This document shows positions 1 to 8,792 of a DNA stretch of 64,000 nucleotides, in pieces. Positions within the stretch are counted from its first letter, which is position 1; the number at the start of each line of letters is the position of its first letter. Source of the stretch: Leptolyngbya sp. FACHB-261 (GTDB lineage: Bacteria; Cyanobacteriota; Cyanobacteriia; FACHB-261); contig NZ_JACJPL010000029.1 in assembly GCF_014696065.1 (NCBI RefSeq), forward strand, positions 1 through 64,000. The letters are read 5' to 3'. The notes beneath the pieces are model-generated. The model was not told where the DNA came from. It worked only from the letters and a program-made list of their open reading frames with translations, and did no database searches. A program made the position numbers and the translations under genes.

Positions 1-1
1 G

Positions 2-106
2 TGGTTTGTGCTGAAGAATTGGATGCGACAGCGATTGGATGAGTTTGAGAACTTTCGAGATTGTGTGGATGCTGCGTTCAAGCAATGTCCTAACGTATGC
101 GCGTAG
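2..106 (+). pseudogene. IS630-like transposase, C-terminal end only
   Basis: An open frame enters from the left edge and stops at 104-106, giving 34 residues that begin WFVLKNW and end in CPNVCA. The W-x-x-x-K-N-W pattern followed by an amphipathic helix and a short Cys-containing tail resembles the C-terminus of IS630/Tc1-type DDE transposases in cyanobacteria. Catalytic residues lie outside the window, so it cannot be said whether the element is intact. The A/T-rich stretch after the stop contains a small inverted repeat (ACTAG ... CTAGT, about 114-132) that could belong to the insertion sequence end. Assignment rests on a short fragment. Confidence 0.45.
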
Positions 107-160
107 AGCTATACTAGACTGTTTTGCTAGTCTCAAGGAGAGGGATGTTGCAGCACCCAT

Positions 161-424
161 TTGTATCAAGAGATGGACTTGCACGGCCTCCAGAACGAGA
201 TCGATAACCTAAGAGCTGAACTGGCTAAGGTGCCACCCCTACGATCTAAGATCAATGATCTAAGGGCTAAGCTTGCTGCGGTGCCTAAACTTCAAGCAGA
301 AGTCAAGATGTTCTGTTCAGAAGTTGCTGAGTTTCGACAGAGTATCACTCTAGCGCAGCAGTCGGGGCTATCAATAATGGCAATAGAAGCGCCAACAGAG
401 CCTAAAGAAGCCGAAGGTTCATAA
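161..424 (+). CDS. small coiled-coil hypothetical protein
   Basis: An 87-residue frame that can start at TTG 161 or ATG 173. Residues about 8-50 form two near-identical heptad blocks (LRAELAKVPPL and LRAKLAAVPKL), which predicts a short parallel coiled coil. No catalytic motif or membrane segment is visible. A good ribosome-binding site (AAGGAG, 135-140) precedes ATG 145, but that ATG lies in another frame and runs into a stop. This suggests either a frameshift near the start or that the gene is not normally translated. It lies immediately downstream of a transposase tail, so it may be a passenger or a remnant. Function unknown. Confidence 0.4.
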   Translation: MYQEMDLHGLQNEIDNLRAELAKVPPLRSKINDLRAKLAAVPKLQAEVKMFCSEVAEFRQSITLAQQSGLSIMAIEAPTEPKEAEGS

Positions 425-566
425 CAGTGTAATTAGCGGCTTGTGAAGTGGAATCATTGGCACTAGTCTCTACATTGGGTCTGTCCAGCCAGTTCTAGGA
501 AAGCCTTGCCAAACAGCGCCCTCTCTAAAGTCCATCCTTGCTAGAAACAACGGAACCAGCACATTG

Positions 567-1457
567 TCACAAGTTGTCGCAAGTTTGTAGTAGCGCAGGA
601 TTAAGGCGGTAGTAGAGCTGGTTTGTCTCGCCTTCGGGTAAAAGCAGACCTCGATCCACAATGGTTCGCAGTTCACGCTGTAGCGTTCGTCGTGATGGTT
701 CTGGGCAAATCTCCTCAAAGTTTTGAATCGTTAGCCCTCCATGTTCGAGAGCGAAAGCTAGAGCCAGACACTGACGGTTGGAGAGTTGATATTGCTGCGC
801 CAGTAGGTGGCAACGGCTGAGCGGCTGGGCCAAATTCGGCTCCTGCTCAGGCAAGGGGTCCTCGCCTATATAGGGCCGCAGATAGTTCATCAATAGCACC
901 CGAATCTCCTCGTAGAGTTGCTTTCGGTGCGTCTGCCCACTACGTAATGCCACCAGAAGCAAGGCGTTATAGCTTTGGATACAAACCTCAGCAACCAGTT
1001 CAGTTTTCTGAATACTTAAACCGGGATTGCGAACCCGAAGTAGGCCGGCAAAACTTCGAATCAAGCCTTGGGTAAAGCTCTCATCAAATCGAGAGAACAT
1101 CTCTGGAGCCACAAAATACTGGATGTAAACAACGCGAGGCCCTGGATGCTCAAAGTAGGCAGCAAAGCTTTCTACAATCAGATGAACCATTGGCTCAAGC
1201 GGCAGTCGAGCGATTTGGGATAGCAACCGATTGTGAATAGACAGCACCTGCTCCATGTGCCGTTCTTCTAGAGCATGGAAGATCGCTAGCTTGTCTGGAA
1301 AAAATTGATAAAGCGAACCGATTGCCGTCTGAGCCCGAGCGGCAATGAGATGGGTCGTCGCCGCCTCGTAACCGACCTCAGCGAACACCTCTGCTGCGGC
1401 TTCTAAGATGCGCTCGACTCGTTGTTGACTGCGCTTCTGCTTGGGCAGGCGACGCAT
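567..1457 (-). CDS. TetR-family regulator with extra C-terminal winged-helix-like domain
   Basis: A DNA-binding repressor-type protein of 296 residues. Residues about 8-60 form a canonical TetR helix-turn-helix (RILEAAAEVFAEVGYEAATT, then GSLYQFFPDK). The middle is the all-helical ligand and dimer domain. TetR proteins are usually about 200 residues. Here about 90 more follow, including RRTLQRELRTIVDRGLLLP, which looks like the recognition helix and wing of a second winged-helix domain. The start at 1457 is chosen because AGGAGAAGGGGAG lies just upstream; longer starts at 1487 or 1511 would run into the promoter region. It is divergent from the Rieske oxygenase at 1638 and probably controls it, but the ligand is unknown. 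Confidence 0.85.
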   Translation of the reverse strand: MRRLPKQKRSQQRVERILEAAAEVFAEVGYEAATTHLIAARAQTAIGSLYQFFPDKLAIFHALEERHMEQVLSIHNRLLSQIARLPLEPMVHLIVESFAAYFEHPGPRVVYIQYFVAPEMFSRFDESFTQGLIRSFAGLLRVRNPGLSIQKTELVAEVCIQSYNALLLVALRSGQTHRKQLYEEIRVLLMNYLRPYIGEDPLPEQEPNLAQPLSRCHLLAQQYQLSNRQCLALAFALEHGGLTIQNFEEICPEPSRRTLQRELRTIVDRGLLLPEGETNQLYYRLNPALLQTCDNL

Positions 1458-1500
1458 GACTCCCCTTCTCCTGGTTGAAGCATTCATCGCTTGAGTGTAC

Positions 1501-1554
1501 TTGACAAACACGAGTGATTGGTCATATTTTTCAGTTAGACACGAGTAATTCGTC
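1501..1554 (+). promoter_or_regulatory. sigma70-type promoter overlapped by two operator-like direct repeats
   Basis: TTGACA at 1501-1506 is followed after 18 bp by TATTTT (1525-1530), a plausible -35/-10 pair pointing at the Rieske gene. Two near-identical 16-mers, ACACGAGTGATTGGTC (1508-1523) and ACACGAGTAATTCGTC (1539-1554), differ at two positions and start 31 bp apart, close to three helical turns. The second contains a partial palindrome (ACGA ... TCGT). One copy sits between the promoter boxes, as expected for a repressor site of the divergent TetR protein. Regulator binding is inferred. Confidence 0.55.
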
Positions 1555-1637
1555 GCAATTTGTTAGGCTATCATCCCTGAATTTGGCCGAGCTATCGCTC
1601 AGCTGATTCGGGCAATTTAATCAGGAGTAAAACACCC

Positions 1638-2636
1638 ATGTCGATACTTGCTGGTGCCCCTTGGCTATTGGCGCACAGATCTATGTTAGGGATCAATAAA
1701 CCCCAAAAATTATCTCTTTACGGCATTGATTATGTACTTTGGCAAGATAAAACAGGCAAGGTGAACGCTTTGCCCAATGCCTGCCCACACATGGGAGCCA
1801 TGTTGTCAGAGGGCTGGTGTCACGAAGGGAAAGACCAGACGAGTGTGGTGGTTTGCCCTTTTCATGCACTGGAGTTTGATGGCGAAGGCTGCACGATTTT
1901 GCCAGGCTCCCAGAAGAAAACTTTGCCCCAGTTAGCTCCACTGGAGCTGATTATTCAAAATGACTTTATCTGGTCCTACGGTGGGCATGAACCTCAAATA
2001 CCAATTCCTAACATCCTGAATGAAATCGCCTCTGAATATGAGTTGATCGGTCATACCGCTGATACCAGCGTAGAGACTGATTTGCTGACGATGCTATTGA
2101 ATATGCACGACTATAACCATCAGAATGGCACTCACCGACCTTTATTTAGAATTGAGGAAGTTCTATTTAAGAGTTTTAGCGATCAGGGGCACCACTCCCA
2201 CGCGTTTTATAGCATGCCAACAGCGTCTACTAACTTAGTTGAAAAACTGACCAACCTAGATTCGTTGCTGCTCCCCAAAGTCATTGAGGCTCATTTGGAG
2301 AATTATTTTCCCTTTCTGATAATATTTCATGTAGAAAACGATCTTGGTAAAGCCAAGCAAATTCACCTGTTTGTGCCGGAGTCCGAAACTCGAACCAGAA
2401 CTTACGTGTTGATGTATGGGCTACCTAAAAACCCTGTGTTTAGACTTCTAGGGAAAAAGTTTCTGAATTTCGCCAAAGTCGTTGTCGAGCAGGATGCTGA
2501 TATTCTGCACAAAATCTACCCGAACACACCTCAAAAGATCAAACTCAACAACGAAGTTGGCATGGATTGGGTAAAACGCAACTTCGCAAGTTGGCCGCAA
2601 GTTACGGAGCCCAATCTTTCTAAACAAGCTGATTAA
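1638..2636 (+). CDS. Rieske 2Fe-2S oxygenase, ring-hydroxylase type
   Basis: A 332-residue Rieske non-haem iron oxygenase. The N-terminal Rieske motif is complete: C49-P-H51, then C73-P-F-H76. The mononuclear iron site is visible as D158-Y-N-H161-x4-H166, the canonical Dx2Hx4H spacing, with a possible third carboxylate in EQDADIL near the C-terminus. Such enzymes use O2 and electrons from a reductase to hydroxylate, demethylate or cleave an aromatic or similar substrate; no reductase lies nearby. The start has an AGGAG site (1623-1627). It is divergent from the TetR regulator, so it is probably induced by a small molecule, perhaps its substrate. Substrate unknown; it does not obviously match pheophorbide a oxygenase. 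Confidence 0.85.
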   Translation: MSILAGAPWLLAHRSMLGINKPQKLSLYGIDYVLWQDKTGKVNALPNACPHMGAMLSEGWCHEGKDQTSVVVCPFHALEFDGEGCTILPGSQKKTLPQLAPLELIIQNDFIWSYGGHEPQIPIPNILNEIASEYELIGHTADTSVETDLLTMLLNMHDYNHQNGTHRPLFRIEEVLFKSFSDQGHHSHAFYSMPTASTNLVEKLTNLDSLLLPKVIEAHLENYFPFLIIFHVENDLGKAKQIHLFVPESETRTRTYVLMYGLPKNPVFRLLGKKFLNFAKVVVEQDADILHKIYPNTPQKIKLNNEVGMDWVKRNFASWPQVTEPNLSKQAD

Positions 2637-2679
2637 TCAAAGCTCTATGGCCACAAGCCTAGCTCATGCCTTTTATAAC

Positions 2680-2723
2680 AATGTCTCCTGTCAGTCAGTA
2701 ACTCCAGTGGCCACAGGAGCATT
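2680..2723 (+). terminator. candidate terminator after the Rieske gene
   Basis: AATG, a one-base bulge and CTCCTGT (2685-2691) pair with ACAGGAG (2713-2719) and CATT (2720-2723). A short T-rich stretch (ACTTTTC) follows. It lies about 45 bp after the Rieske stop codon. The T-run is weak, so termination is only likely. Confidence 0.4.
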
Positions 2724-2877
2724 ACTTTTCAATATCAGGTTTTCAATATCCCTAACTCACAGCAGATCTCAGCCTGAGCTTAAGAAACTGGCCCAAAACC
2801 TTCGTGACAGCCAATAGCAAGAAATCAGCCAGGTGAAGCAATGGTACCAGCAGTCATGCAGTTTAAAATTCCAATGC

Positions 2878-2923
2878 CCCACTAGCAACAGCTTTTTCAA
2901 CTACAAAGGTCGTTGCTAGTGGG
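2878..2923. repeat. 12-bp perfect inverted repeat
   Basis: CCCACTAGCAAC (2878-2889) is the exact reverse complement of GTTGCTAGTGGG (2912-2923), with a 22-base loop. There is no T-run after it. Its role is unknown; it is one of four hairpins in this gene-free stretch. Confidence 0.7.
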
Positions 2924-3115
2924 TAACTCCGTAGAATCAGTTACTAAAATTAGAAACAGAGTAATCCTTCTACATTGCAGGGCTCGCTTATATACCTTTA
3001 CCTATATACAGGGCCATCCACGCCTCTCAGGATTAAATGAGATTTTTATTGCAAAGAATATAAAAATGCCTGAAGCCTTGGCATGTCCCAGCAAAATTGG
3101 TCAGCAGAATTCTCT

Positions 3116-3152
3116 GCGTATCTGGTACGCTGCTTACAAGTACCAGATACGC
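3116..3152. repeat. 13-bp perfect inverted repeat
   Basis: GCGTATCTGGTAC (3116-3128) pairs exactly with GTACCAGATACGC (3140-3152) across an 11-base loop. The sequence CCTTGTTTTATAC follows on the + strand, so this could be the 3' terminator of a small transcript. No gene ends just before it. Confidence 0.7.
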
Positions 3153-3316
3153 CAAAGCCTTGTTTTATACTCTATATTCAAGTATTTTGCGTATTGATTT
3201 CAGACTTCTCATACGGTTGTTTTTATAGGCTAGCTTACAACTTTTATTGGCTAGATCAATCGATCTCACCGCAGTTGAGAGGCTGAAAAGTGACAGCTTA
3301 GGGTTGAATTACCTGT

Positions 3317-3360
3317 CCTTTAGGCTCTGTGGAAACGCGATTATTAACTTCCCCTAAAGG
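3317..3360. repeat. 8-bp inverted repeat
   Basis: CCTTTAGG (3317-3324) and CCTAAAGG (3353-3360) are reverse complements around a 28-base loop. On its own it is weak evidence. It is noted because it is the fourth in the same spacer. Confidence 0.45.
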
Positions 3361-3686
3361 CAATACGAAGTTTGTAAAACTCACTGATTTCTACTTGTCT
3401 TCTAAACAAAAAATGCTATGTTTGCATAGGTCCCAGTATCCAAAAGCTCTGGTACAAGCTTGAGATAAGGACCTGTTGAGCTGTCGACTTGAGGAAGAAA
3501 ATATATTCCAAGCGCTCTCGATCATCTTAACCAGCCATTTTAAACCTGAGGGCTGTGGGGGAAGGTGTTGTTGGAGCATAACAAGTCAAGGCTTCATCGT
3601 TAGCTTCTGTTGTTCAAAGGTCAGGGTCTGCCGCTACCAAGCTTCCTTCTTGTAACTGTGTGTAAGGATTCAGAGCTGAAAGTGAC

Positions 3687-4850
3687 ATGGCCAAGGGACG
3701 CTTCAAGAAGGGTGAGTTCGGAGCTTTGCTCAACACCTTGCATCAGAGACGGTTTACTGGCAAATTACAGGTTCTCAGCGAGCAAGAGACATCGAGCCAA
3801 CTGATTGAGCGAGTAATTTTCTTCAAAAATGGCTGGATCATTTATGCCGGTATAGGCGCGCCTACCATCGAGCTTTACATTCGTATCCTCAGCCCTCATC
3901 TCAAAAAAACTTGGGAGCGTATCAGTGCCGAAGCTGGCTTGAGAAAGCTGGGCAACATCAAAGTTCCATCGATTAATAACAGCTACTCTTTCTTGGGTTG
4001 GCTGGTCTACAAAGGGATCTTGACTTGGGAGCAGGTCTTATCGATTCTGGAGCCTCATGTGTTGCTTGTGCTGGAGCGTCTGCTGCCTAACTTAGGCACT
4101 TTTAGCTTGACCGCTGAGCCGCTCGATACTATCGCCATTGGCTTTCATGTTTCAGAGCTGCTCCACAAGGTGACCACTCGCCAGCGGCAATTGTCTACTC
4201 TTGCTCCCCAGCTCACATCGCTGAATGACAGACCAGTTCTTAATTCGCTACCCTGCCCTGAGTCGGCTGATATTCTCAACTCGGCTCAGTACAAAAGCTT
4301 TCAAAAATTCATCCCCTGGATCGACGGTGATCGCTCCATTCTTGACCTGGCCGAACTTCAAAGCCAAGACACCCTCAAGCTAGCTCACGCCTGTTCCGTC
4401 TGGAGTAAGGCGGGTTGGCTGCGCATGGTTCAGACGACTAGTGCGGCTTACGCACCCACCATTGTTGCCATTGACGATAGTGCAGTCATGCTGGAACTGG
4501 TCAAACGCTCGCTGAAGCAGTACCGGGTACTGACCGCACAGAGGGCAACTGAGGGGCTAGCTTTGATCTTTCATGAAAAGCCAGACTTGGTCGTGTTAGA
4601 TGTCTCAATGCCAGAACTAGATGGCTTTAACCTGTGCAGTACGATCCGAAGCGTTGATTCTTGCAAGCATATCCCTGTGCTCATGTTGACTGCCAGAGAT
4701 GGTTTTCTAGACAAGATGCGGGGGCGAATGGCTGGCACAACCGAATATCTGACCAAACCATTCGAAGGAGAAAAATTATGCGAGGTTGTAGACAAATATC
4801 TTCAACGAAAAATGGTTAATCATCAGGATTCTGTCTCCAAAACTGGATAA
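3687..4850 (+). CDS. PatA/PixG-type response regulator (DUF4388 plus REC)
   Basis: A 387-residue regulator. Residues 1 to about 240 are the PatA N-terminal region (DUF4388: FKKGEFGALLNTLHQRRFTG at the start, YKSFQKFIPWIDG later). Residues 258-373 form a complete receiver domain with the acidic pair D263-D264, phosphoacceptor D305 (VVLDVSMPELDG) and lysine K357 (YLTKPF). In cyanobacterial Pix, Pil and Hmp systems the first gene encodes this architecture and serves as an output regulator of type IV pilus motility. It leads an operon with CheY, CheW, MCP and CheA genes on the same strand; 140 bp separate it from the CheY gene. I start it at ATG 3687. Confidence 0.88.
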   Translation: MAKGRFKKGEFGALLNTLHQRRFTGKLQVLSEQETSSQLIERVIFFKNGWIIYAGIGAPTIELYIRILSPHLKKTWERISAEAGLRKLGNIKVPSINNSYSFLGWLVYKGILTWEQVLSILEPHVLLVLERLLPNLGTFSLTAEPLDTIAIGFHVSELLHKVTTRQRQLSTLAPQLTSLNDRPVLNSLPCPESADILNSAQYKSFQKFIPWIDGDRSILDLAELQSQDTLKLAHACSVWSKAGWLRMVQTTSAAYAPTIVAIDDSAVMLELVKRSLKQYRVLTAQRATEGLALIFHEKPDLVVLDVSMPELDGFNLCSTIRSVDSCKHIPVLMLTARDGFLDKMRGRMAGTTEYLTKPFEGEKLCEVVDKYLQRKMVNHQDSVSKTG

Positions 4851-4990
4851 ACAGGATTAAGGATGTAACTCGTTCTATCTTCGGCCTATCGTTTAGGCTC
4901 AACCCGAACGTAGCCAAAATCATAGGGTGGTTTGCCCGGTGTTGGATTGTCCAGTTAGCCATTAAATCAAGCGATATCGAAGGGGATGTC

Positions 4991-5350
4991 ATGTCGAGAG
5001 TATTAGTGATTGACGATGTGCCCTCGCAGCAGGATTTAATTTGCCGGATGCTCCAAGAAGGCGGCATCAGCGTTATCCGAGCCAGCAGTGGCGAAGAAGG
5101 GCTTAATCGCATTCGTAAAGAAAAGCCGGACTTGTTGATTCTTGATATTGTCATGCCGCGAATGAACGGCTATGAAGTTCTGCGAGAGCTCCGAGCCGAC
5201 GCAGCAACGAAGCGATTGCCAGTTGTGCTTTGCACAACCAAAGGAACGGACTATGACAAGTCTTGGGGCATGGATATGGGAGCAGATGCTTACATCACCA
5301 AGCCATTTGACGAAACGCAGCTGCTCAACACAGTCCGACGTTTGCTTTAA
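4991..5350 (+). CDS. CheY/PixH-like single-domain response regulator
   Basis: A 119-residue stand-alone receiver domain: acidic pair in VLVIDDVPS near residue 9, phosphoacceptor Asp in LLILDIVMPRMNGYE near residue 52, then the conserved Thr/Lys pocket ending ADAYITKPFDETQ. It has no output domain, so it should act by protein contact or as a phosphate sink for the CheA-like kinase at 8793. AGGGG precedes ATG 4991. It is the second gene of the chemotaxis-type operon. Confidence 0.9.
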   Translation: MSRVLVIDDVPSQQDLICRMLQEGGISVIRASSGEEGLNRIRKEKPDLLILDIVMPRMNGYEVLRELRADAATKRLPVVLCTTKGTDYDKSWGMDMGADAYITKPFDETQLLNTVRRLL

Positions 5351-5385
5351 GCCCAAATTCTGTTGGGAGATAATCCTAGATCTTC

Positions 5386-5895
5386 ATGACATCCTCCGCT
5401 ATTACCCCCCTTAGTAAAGCTGCATTTCCTACGCAGTTCCTGGTATTTCAGCACCAAACCAGTTCTTTCGCGATCGAACTGCGCTTGGTGCAAGAAGTTT
5501 TAACCACCATTGAGCAGCCAATCACCCCGGTACCCAACACCGCCCCCATGTTGTTGGGATTAACTAATCTGCGGGGAGAAATTGTGCCAGTCGTAGATTT
5601 CGGCCAGTTTGTTGGTCTAGAGATTGTACGTCTCAATTCTCTAGAAAGCCGGATTCTGATTTTAGAAAATACTCAGACCAGTTCCAGCCAAACCACAGCT
5701 CGGCAAAATACCATTCGATTTGGCGTAGCGGTCGAGCGAGTTCAAGGCGTGGTGCAATTTCAGGCTGGGAAAATTGAGCCTTCGAGCAATGCCAGCCCGG
5801 AGTTAATTCCCTATTTACGGGGATTGTATGACTTGAATGGGCAATTGCTGATGGTGCTTTCTGTGGCAACCTTTGCCAATGACTCTCGCTGGTAG
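5386..5895 (+). CDS. CheW/PixI-like adaptor
   Basis: A 169-residue CheW-domain protein (FLVFQHQTSSFAIELRLVQEV at the start, LTNLRGEIVPVVDF in the middle, LRGLYDLNGQLLMVLSV at the end). CheW couples the CheA-like kinase to the membrane receptor. Its length is normal for CheW. It lies 35 bp after the CheY gene and before the receptor gene, the usual order in these operons. Confidence 0.88.
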   Translation: MTSSAITPLSKAAFPTQFLVFQHQTSSFAIELRLVQEVLTTIEQPITPVPNTAPMLLGLTNLRGEIVPVVDFGQFVGLEIVRLNSLESRILILENTQTSSSQTTARQNTIRFGVAVERVQGVVQFQAGKIEPSSNASPELIPYLRGLYDLNGQLLMVLSVATFANDSRW

Positions 5896-5988
5896 GCCCG
5901 CTGCCTAATCAACTGCCTAATTGGCTGCTAATTGGGGTGTTTATCTACCTTATCTACACTCTCGACATGCTTGGAGGAGCGCTCTGAT

Positions 5989-8739
5989 ATGTATACTTCA
6001 CAACGGCTGGAAGATGGTGTTCGGGCCCTCCGAGCTGGGCGCTATGAAGAGGCAATCCAGCTATTAGAAGAAGGGCTTAAAGACGATCCATCTAATCTTG
6101 ATCTGCGCTACTGGTTATCTAAAGCGCATCAGCAAGGGCAGCGAGATCTAGACACAGCGGTTGAACTTGACCAAGAGTATTTAACAGCTCAGGATTGGCC
6201 AGAGCGCAACGGGCAGAATGGCAAGTTAGTACGCAGGGCAGAGGCTTACAGGTCAGAAGCGGAAGACAGTTTTGTTGACGTCTCCACCACTACAAATGTT
6301 GACGACCAGCAAAGCTACGAGCGTTCTGGCAAAAACCTGAACAAGAGCCAATCGGAGTCAAACGCCAAGGATAAAAAGACCACTGTTCGCCCCTGGGACA
6401 AATTAAGTCTGAGAACTAAGGCAACTGTTTTAGCAGTCGCCTTGGGAACAGTTCCAGTCTTAGGGGTAGGGGCAACTGCCTACTACTTCACCAGTCAAAG
6501 AATCACCAACAACCTAATCAGCCAGCAGCAGGTTCGTGCAACCTCCATATCTAGTACCCTCAGCCGTCTTACTCAAGAGCGCTATCAAGACACGATCGGT
6601 CTTTCTACGCGGACTTTTCTCACCGACCCCAATGGACGAGCCGCAACTTCTGACCAGGTCAAGGTAACTTCGTTCAAGCAATACCTAGAAAAGGGTTACG
6701 ACCTTGCTGGTTTTGCCGATCTCAATGGCAGAGTGCTGATCAAAGCAGGCGATGGTTTAGATGATGTGTCAGAGCGTGACTGGTTTAAGGCAGTGAGCAG
6801 CACTCAACGCCCGGTCATTATTCCTCCTCGAAAATCATCTGTGACCGGTGAGTATTCAATGTTTGTCGGTGCTCCTGTTGTAGATGGAACCACGGGCAAA
6901 ATGATCGGGGTCGCTTATACGCGGACGCCTGCCTCCTATTTCAACGAGGTTTTTGCCAAGGAAGCAAAAGCAATCTCTGACAACGTAAAAGACTTCGGCT
7001 CCCAAAAATATCTAGCTATCAATGATTTGGGCAACGTTTTTATCGCCCCAGAAAAGAATTACTACGACAAGACGGTTCAAGAGGTTTTTGCTCGCGCCGC
7101 AGTTCAATTAAAAACGGTCAACAAAGTTGGCAGTGTCCAAGATACCAACCGGCTGGATAAACAAGAATACGTAGTGTCTTACATTCCTCTACCGGGTGGT
7201 GATGGCTTACCTGAGCTGAACTGGGGGGCACTGGTCGCACAGCCTACGGCTGAGTTGTTTGCGGCTCGCCAAGGACTTCTGTTCACCTTTGCGATTGGTA
7301 TAGGAGTTGCATCTCTGCTAGTCGGGGTGATTGCAGCTTACTTAGCCAACCGAGCTACGCAACCGATTGTGGCGGCAGCAGGAGCGGTCGAGAAGTTGGG
7401 GCAAGGCAAACTTGATACCCGCATTGGGGTAAGCGGCGAGGATGAGCTAGCCGTTTTGGGCTCCAACATCAACCGCATGGCGGTGCAGCTTCAATCGTTG
7501 CTGAGCCAAACTCAGCAACAAGCCAGAATGCAGAAAGCAGAGCGGGAAAAACTGCAACGTCAGGTGGACGCCATCGCGCTTGCAGTAAATAGCATCGCTC
7601 AAGGTAAGCTCGACACCCGCATCCCGGCGTTGACTGGGGAAGGAGTGGTCAAAGAGCTAGCCGACCAAATTAACGGCATGACCGCTCAGCTCCAAGAACT
7701 GGTTGATGGGCAGATTGAGCTGGCAGCCCAGCGGAAAGCAGAAGCCGATGCCTTGACCGAGCAGGTACTCAAACTGTTGGGTGAAATCAAGGGCGCAGCT
7801 CGAGGCGACCTGACCGTTCGGGCTGAGGTAACCGAAGGCGCAATGGGTAGTGTGGCTGACTCCTTCAACTTCCTGGTCAGTTCCCTCCGCCGCGTGGTTA
7901 ACGGCATTCAGGAAGTAGCCACGCAGGTCACTAGTACCACGGGTGATTCTATTTCTGCGACTCAAGAACTCGCGACCCAAGCTCAGACCCAGGCGGTTCA
8001 GATTCAGGGCACGCTCAGCCAGTTGGAGCAGATGATTCATTCCATCCGGGATGTGGCAGAGGCCGCCCGCATGGCTGAACAGGTAGCTCAAAAAGCAGCG
8101 CTGACCGCAGAGGACGGCGGTCAGGCCGTAGACAAGACAGTCGAGGGGGTCAATGAGCTGCGCGACACCATCGCTCAAACCACAAAGATGATCAAACGCT
8201 TAGGCGAAGACTCCCAAAAAATCGAGAGCATCGTCAGTGTAATTTCCAAAATCGCTTCTCAAACTAACTTGCTGGCACTCAACGCCACAATCGAGGCAGC
8301 CCGAGCCGGGGAGCAGGGTGAAGGGTTTGCAGTGGTTGCTGAAGAAGTCCGCAAGCTGGCCGAACGCTCAGCCGAAGCGACCGAAGAAATCGATGCGATT
8401 GTGCGTTTGATTCAAGAGGGAACCGCCCAGGTCGTCATTGCCATGGAAGAAGGCACGCAGGAGGTCGTCCAGGGCACCCAGCTAGCGGCTCAAGCCAAAG
8501 AGCGCTTGGTCAGCATCATCGAAGTCAGCCGCGAAATCAACCATCTGGTGGTCAACATCTCTCAAGCGGCTCAGCAGCAAGCCTCAGTTGCTGACGTCAT
8601 TGCTGGAACGGTGCAGCAGATGAGCCAAGCGGCAGGTGAGACCTCCAAGAGTGCTGAGTCTGTGACTGACACCCTCGGTTCCTTGAATGAGGTTGTCGAC
8701 CAGTTGCAGAACTCTGTGCAGAACTTCCGTACCACTTGA
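5989..8739 (+). CDS. methyl-accepting chemotaxis protein with TPR, Cache and three HAMP segments
   Basis: A 916-residue transmembrane receptor. Domains in order: a TPR-like N-terminus ([20 protein letters not shown]); a charged linker; a first membrane helix near residue 150; a double-Cache-type sensor ([23 protein letters not shown]); a second membrane helix; three HAMP-like repeats (GKLDTRI twice, then GDLTVRAEV); and the cytoplasmic signalling hairpin with the invariant tip [23 protein letters not shown] 5989 is preferred over 5932 because GGAGGAG stands at 5973-5979. Unlike Synechocystis PixJ it has no GAF domain, so it probably senses a small ligand outside the cytoplasm rather than light through a bilin. 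Its stop overlaps the alternative TTG start of the CheA gene. Confidence 0.9.
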   Translation: MYTSQRLEDGVRALRAGRYEEAIQLLEEGLKDDPSNLDLRYWLSKAHQQGQRDLDTAVELDQEYLTAQDWPERNGQNGKLVRRAEAYRSEAEDSFVDVSTTTNVDDQQSYERSGKNLNKSQSESNAKDKKTTVRPWDKLSLRTKATVLAVALGTVPVLGVGATAYYFTSQRITNNLISQQQVRATSISSTLSRLTQERYQDTIGLSTRTFLTDPNGRAATSDQVKVTSFKQYLEKGYDLAGFADLNGRVLIKAGDGLDDVSERDWFKAVSSTQRPVIIPPRKSSVTGEYSMFVGAPVVDGTTGKMIGVAYTRTPASYFNEVFAKEAKAISDNVKDFGSQKYLAINDLGNVFIAPEKNYYDKTVQEVFARAAVQLKTVNKVGSVQDTNRLDKQEYVVSYIPLPGGDGLPELNWGALVAQPTAELFAARQGLLFTFAIGIGVASLLVGVIAAYLANRATQPIVAAAGAVEKLGQGKLDTRIGVSGEDELAVLGSNINRMAVQLQSLLSQTQQQARMQKAEREKLQRQVDAIALAVNSIAQGKLDTRIPALTGEGVVKELADQINGMTAQLQELVDGQIELAAQRKAEADALTEQVLKLLGEIKGAARGDLTVRAEVTEGAMGSVADSFNFLVSSLRRVVNGIQEVATQVTSTTGDSISATQELATQAQTQAVQIQGTLSQLEQMIHSIRDVAEAARMAEQVAQKAALTAEDGGQAVDKTVEGVNELRDTIAQTTKMIKRLGEDSQKIESIVSVISKIASQTNLLALNATIEAARAGEQGEGFAVVAEEVRKLAERSAEATEEIDAIVRLIQEGTAQVVIAMEEGTQEVVQGTQLAAQAKERLVSIIEVSREINHLVVNISQAAQQQASVADVIAGTVQQMSQAAGETSKSAESVTDTLGSLNEVVDQLQNSVQNFRTT

Positions 8740-8792
8740 GGCTCTACCCCGACCTTAAACTTTGCAACCGTCTCCGGCGAGAACCGACTACT

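Larger units (their letters stand above)
2637..3686. other. 1.05-kb gene-free region rich in inverted repeats
   Basis: No convincing coding sequence. The open frames in 2913-3286 lack ribosome-binding sites and have cysteine-rich, low-complexity translations. The region holds four strong inverted repeats, at 2680-2723, 2878-2923, 3116-3152 and 3317-3360, listed separately. Together they suggest transcribed structured RNA, decayed mobile DNA, or both. Confidence 0.6.

Noticed and set aside
2913-3286. Two overlapping open frames (94 and 67 codons)
   Set aside because: No ribosome-binding site, composition unlike neighbouring proteins, and they run through hairpins. Treated as chance frames.
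5989-8739. A photoreceptor of the PixJ type
   Set aside because: No GAF domain or bilin-binding Cys is visible; the sensor part looks like a Cache domain.
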